A program made the translations under genes and the position numbers. Below, piece after piece: positions 60,898 to 64,000 of a stretch of DNA of 64,000 nt. Numbering within the stretch: the stretch's first letter is position 1; the number at the start of each line of letters is the position of its first letter. Below the pieces are notes generated by a model. The model worked only from the letters and a program-made list of their open reading frames with translations. It was not told the DNA's origin and made no database searches. The stretch comes from Natronorubrum halalkaliphilum (GTDB taxonomy: Archaea > Halobacteriota > Halobacteria > Halobacteriales > Natrialbaceae), in contig NZ_WUYX01000013.1 in the NCBI RefSeq assembly GCF_009834785.1, positions 1 to 64,000 on the forward strand, read 5' to 3'.

Positions 60898-61677
60898 ATG
60901 CTAACAACGAGTACCGTCGCCCGTGCCGGATTGGATGGAGTCGCGATCAAGCCCGCCGAGTGTGACGTCTCGGCCGCCACGGCGCTGCCGGCCGAAACGA
61001 TCGCCATCGACTACGAGGGCCGCGACCATCTGCCGCCCGCCGAGACCCTCGCGGCGCTGTCGAGCGAGGCGAACGTGTTGGTCACGACGCCCGTCCGAGC
61101 GGACGGGTTCGACCCGCTGGGTGACGATTCCCTGGCCGCGTCCCTCCCGGACGCGGTCGGCCGCGTGCTCGTCGCGGGCCATCCCGCCTACCTCACCGAC
61201 GACGAACGCGACCGGGCCGTCGCCCCCCGACTCGGCGCGGCCCTCGAGTCCGACCCCGAGGCCTGGGTCGGCACCGAGAACGTCGAACGGATCGCGATGG
61301 CGACCGGGGCGACCCAGTACGACCTGCTCTCGCGGACGACCGACCGGGAACTGCGGGCGCTGCGCGCGGCCGGGTTCGACGGCGACGTCGCCGTCTACGC
61401 GCCGACAGTCCTGACCGACGACGAGGATACCGTCCTCGACGCCGTCGGGGCCTACGCCGCGCGACGGCGGCCGGTCGCGAAGGCGCTGCCCGAGGGCGCG
61501 GCGACCGATTCGAGCGCCACCGGGCGCGCTCGAGCGGTGCTGCTCGAGGCGGCGGGCGATTACGCGCTCGTCGGCCCCGCCGAGAACGTCCGCGAACAGA
61601 CCGACGCGCTCCGCGAGGCCGGCGCGACGACGGTCGTCGGCTACCCGGCGCGGGGTCTCGAGCCGTTTCTCGAGTAG
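60898..61677 (+). CDS. DUF7388-like haloarchaeal protein, luciferase-like/TIM-barrel type
   Basis: 259 residues from ATG 60898. Strand-helix alternation throughout: ARAGLDGVAIKPAECDVSAA, ANVLVTTPVRADGFDPLGDD, VGRVLVAGHPAYLTDDERDR, GDYALVGPAENVREQTDALR and TTVVGYPARGLEPFLE. The pattern is that of a TIM barrel, and the last block (ENVREQTDALREAGATTVVG) resembles F420-dependent luciferase-like enzymes. Haloarchaeal members are annotated DUF7388. No catalytic assignment is possible. Upstream start at 60775 is unlikely. Confidence 0.72.
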   Translation: MLTTSTVARAGLDGVAIKPAECDVSAATALPAETIAIDYEGRDHLPPAETLAALSSEANVLVTTPVRADGFDPLGDDSLAASLPDAVGRVLVAGHPAYLTDDERDRAVAPRLGAALESDPEAWVGTENVERIAMATGATQYDLLSRTTDRELRALRAAGFDGDVAVYAPTVLTDDEDTVLDAVGAYAARRRPVAKALPEGAATDSSATGRARAVLLEAAGDYALVGPAENVREQTDALREAGATTVVGYPARGLEPFLE

Positions 61678-61791
61678 CCGCCTAGACCGAACGGCCGAGC
61701 CCCTGATTTCTCCGCCGACGGGACAGTCGAAACCGAATCCACGTGCCGAATCACACACAGGTAAGTGGCGGGCCAACCCACCATCGGCCGT

Positions 61792-62556
61792 ATGCCACCG
61801 CTCGCCGAACACACGACGACCACCGCCGCCGACGCACTCGAGGACGCCGAGGTCGCGGTGATTCCGACGGGAAGTACCGAACAGCACGGGCCGGCGCTGG
61901 CCCTCGGCATGGACCACATGGCGGCCGAGGCGTTCGCTCGGACGGCCAGCGACCGGGACGATGCGGTCGTCCTGCCGACGGTTCCCGTCGGCGTCAGCGA
62001 ACACCATCGTCAGTTCGACGGCACGCTGTACGTGACCGAGGAGACGTTCGAACGCTACGTCGGGGAGACGATCTCGAGCCTCGCGGAACACGGCGTCCGC
62101 AAAGCCGTCGTCGTCAACGGCCACGGCGGGAACTCGAGCGCCCTGCGCCGGGCCGCCCGCACCCTTCGCGAGGACCGAACCGCGTTCGCGCCGCCGTGGA
62201 ACTGGTGGGACAGCGTCGAGGACCTCGCCGACGACCTGTTCGACGAGGAGGGCGGCCACGCCGACGCGATGGAGTCGAGTCTGCTCTGGCACCTTCGCGA
62301 GGACCTCGTCGATCCCGACGCGCTCGAGGCCGCCGAGGCGGGCGCGAGCGAGGCGTGGGGCGAGACCGTCCACGGCGCTGCGCTCGGCTTCGACACGATC
62401 GATTTCTCCGAAAGCGGCGCGGTCGGCCGGCCGACTCAGGCCGATCCGGAAAAGGGCGCGCAGGTGTTCGACGCCGCTCGAGACCACCTGCACGCGCTGC
62501 TCGACTGGCTCGCTGAGCGACCGCTCGAGGACTGCTGGGCGCGTGAGCACAAATGA
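61792..62556 (+). CDS. Creatininase-family amidohydrolase
   Basis: 254 residues from ATG 61792. EVAVIPTGSTEQHGPALALG, then MDHMAAEAFARTA gives metal ligands Glu, His and Asp. VSEHHRQFDGTLYVTEETFE, VVVNGHGGNSSALRRAAR and GGHADAMESSLLWHLRED (His, Glu) complete the creatininase metal site. Members hydrolyse creatinine, formamides or related cyclic amides, or act on F420/riboflavin precursors (ArfB-like), so the substrate is open. The ATGA overlap with the FAD-oxidoreductase gene makes a two-gene operon. Confidence 0.88.
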   Translation: MPPLAEHTTTTAADALEDAEVAVIPTGSTEQHGPALALGMDHMAAEAFARTASDRDDAVVLPTVPVGVSEHHRQFDGTLYVTEETFERYVGETISSLAEHGVRKAVVVNGHGGNSSALRRAARTLREDRTAFAPPWNWWDSVEDLADDLFDEEGGHADAMESSLLWHLREDLVDPDALEAAEAGASEAWGETVHGAALGFDTIDFSESGAVGRPTQADPEKGAQVFDAARDHLHALLDWLAERPLEDCWAREHK

Positions 62557-63773
62557 GCGGAGACGAGAACGAACCCGAAGCCAAAGCCGAACTCGCCGTC
62601 GGCGCGGACGCCTTCACCGACGCGGGCGCGGGCCTCGAGATCGCCGTCGTCGGCGCGGGTGCCGTCGGCGCGACGACGGCCTACGACCTCGCGCGCGAGG
62701 GGGCGGACGTCACGCTGTACGACAAAGGCCAGATCGCGAGCGGCTCGAGCGGCCGCGCCGCCGGGCTCTGTTACGACGCCTACGCTGACTCCCTCGACGC
62801 CGAGATCGGCGTCGATGCCATCGAGCGCTTCCGCGCGATGTCGGGCGACGAAACCTTTCCGTTCGTCGAGTGTCCCTACGTCTGGCTCGCGCGCGAGGGC
62901 GACGACGAGCGAGCCGACGCCATCCGCGGCCACGTCACACGAATGCAAGAACATGGGGTCGTCGCCCTCGAGGCCGACGCCGACGCGCTCGCCGACCGGT
63001 TCCCGTCGCTGCGAACCGACGACGTCGCCGTGGCCGGGATCGCCGGCGGCGCGGGGTACACCGACCCCACGCAGTACACGGCCTGTCTCGCCGCTGCCGC
63101 GTCCGGAACCGGCGCGACCCTCGCGCCCGACACGCCCGTCGAGATTCGTCACGATCCCCCGCGGGCCGTCCTCGAGGACGGCACCGAACGCGAGGTCGAC
63201 GCCGTGGTCGTCACCGCCGGCGCACACACCAAACGGCTGCTCGCGGACGCCGGCATCTCGATCGCGATGAAACCTTACCGGGTCCAGGCGCTCGTCGCGA
63301 GCGGCGACCTCGAGGATCCGATGTGTTACGACGCGACCGACGAGTTCTACCTGCGGCCGCATCCGGCGGGCGTCCTCGCGGGCGACGGCACGGAACGCGT
63401 CGAGGCCGACCCCGACGACTACGACCGCGACGCCGATCCCGACTTCGCCGAGGACCTGCTCGAGCGGGTCGGTCACCGGCTTCCCGGTGTCGATCTCGAA
63501 CTCGAGCGCGCCTGGGCGGGGCTCTGTACGGCGACGCCGGACCGAGACCCGCTGGTCGGCGAGCTACGGGACGGCGTGTACGTCGCGACCGGGTTCCAGG
63601 GCCACGGCTTCATGCGTTCGCCGGCGATCGGCCAGCGCCTCGCAGAACAGGTCCTCGGCGGCGACGGGATCGACGCGTTCGATCCGACGCGGTTCGACGG
63701 CGACGAGACCTTCGAGATCGTCGCCGGGATGTCGATCGACGCTGGTGCTGATTCCGACTCCGAACACCACTGA
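62553..63773 (+). CDS. FAD-dependent oxidoreductase, DAO/sarcosine-oxidase type
   Basis: 406 residues. The Rossmann FAD motif IAVVGAGAVGATTAYDLARE lies at about 29-48, followed by the acidic strand VTLYDKG. SGSSGRAAGLCYDAY, VVVTAGAHTKRLLADAG and the late FAD block VYVATGFQGHGFMRSPAIGQ are typical of the DAO family, which oxidises amine substrates such as sarcosine or glycine. Starts in the last 4 bases of the creatininase gene. Together the pair could degrade a small amine or amide. Confidence 0.9.
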   Translation: MSGDENEPEAKAELAVGADAFTDAGAGLEIAVVGAGAVGATTAYDLAREGADVTLYDKGQIASGSSGRAAGLCYDAYADSLDAEIGVDAIERFRAMSGDETFPFVECPYVWLAREGDDERADAIRGHVTRMQEHGVVALEADADALADRFPSLRTDDVAVAGIAGGAGYTDPTQYTACLAAAASGTGATLAPDTPVEIRHDPPRAVLEDGTEREVDAVVVTAGAHTKRLLADAGISIAMKPYRVQALVASGDLEDPMCYDATDEFYLRPHPAGVLAGDGTERVEADPDDYDRDADPDFAEDLLERVGHRLPGVDLELERAWAGLCTATPDRDPLVGELRDGVYVATGFQGHGFMRSPAIGQRLAEQVLGGDGIDAFDPTRFDGDETFEIVAGMSIDAGADSDSEHH

Positions 63774-63959
63774 CGGTCGATTCTATCCCATCCACTTCGA
63801 CCCTCGAACGCGCGGCCCAACGGGATTGATGCGGCTCGAGAGACGACGTCGTGACGACGCCGAGCGTCGGCGCGGCGATCGTCGGGTTCGTACTCGCAAC
63901 AACGAGCGACGGGCTCTCCGAGTGAGACGCGAACGACTACAGAGCAACAGGGCGAGCGG

Positions 63960-64000
63960 TCAGTCGTCGATGGCGATACCGTCGGCTTCGGCCGTCGACT
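63960..64000 (-). CDS. 3' end of a gene running off the window
   Basis: Minus-strand codons STAEADGIAIDD followed by TGA at 63960-63962. The composition is right for a haloarchaeal C terminus, but only 12 codons are visible, so the product cannot be named. Confidence 0.45.
   Translation of the reverse strand, partial: STAEADGIAIDD

Noticed and set aside
60901-62550. 549-codon open frame on the minus strand
   Set aside because: It is antisense to the DUF7388-like and creatininase genes and has Arg/Gly/Val-rich composition without motifs. Long antisense frames are normal in this GC-rich sequence.

Overview
The window is chromosomal or megaplasmid DNA of a haloarchaeon, most likely of the Natrialbales (Natrinema/Haloterrigena/Natronococcus-like). 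The evidence is acidic proteomes, GC-rich coding with very frequent CTCGAG in the right half, Tat-type secretion signals, leaderless promoters, and families found mainly in Halobacteria (ISH3, ISH1-type IS5, IS1341-type TnpB, DUF7342-like regulators, CFI-box-CTERM proteins, HVO_0758-like zinc finger). No rRNA, tRNA or CRISPR array was seen.

Layout. 1-7.4 kb: insertion-sequence debris around a small AT-rich surface-glycan cluster. It holds a GNAT enzyme, a polysaccharide deacetylase, an FkbM methyltransferase, a Wzx-type flippase and a ParB-fold-like protein (to 10.2 kb). The cluster is split by a decayed ISH3 fused end-to-end with a decayed IS1595 element. 10.5-31.8 kb: an accessory region of toxin-antitoxin loci in several stages of decay, a DUF234 ATPase, a SWIM protein, a TnpB gene split by a second TnpB element, an XPB helicase with its Bax1-like nuclease partner, and a run of small soluble proteins. 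31.8-40.3 kb: two very large Tat-exported esterase-like surface proteins ending in a CFI-box-CTERM domain, one of them frameshifted. 40.7-46.9 kb: a membrane protein, another PIN/winged-helix pair, an exported FxLYD-like protein and an apparently complete TnpB element with a divergent 47-residue ribbon-helix-helix-like gene. 47-64 kb: compact, GC-rich, more core-like sequence. It encodes a hybrid histidine kinase, PadR regulator, PAC2 protein, MFS transporter, a CFI-box plus beta-helix operon, membrane hydrolases, a lipoprotein, a small zinc finger, a glycosyltransferase, a NUDIX enzyme, a DUF502 protein and a creatininase/FAD-oxidoreductase operon.

Main themes. First, CFI-box-CTERM tails occur as three full copies and two orphan relics in about 30 kb, pointing to repeated duplication and decay of this exported family. 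Second, IS200/IS605-type TnpB elements are abundant. One is inserted in another's coding sequence so cleanly that removing it restores the frame, and two copies of a structured non-coding element lie upstream of TnpB genes. Third, PIN-type toxin loci are dense and visibly degrading. One has an intact toxin next to an antitoxin with a nonsense codon.

Limits: all homology statements come from motif recognition without database searches. Frameshifts could be assembly errors.
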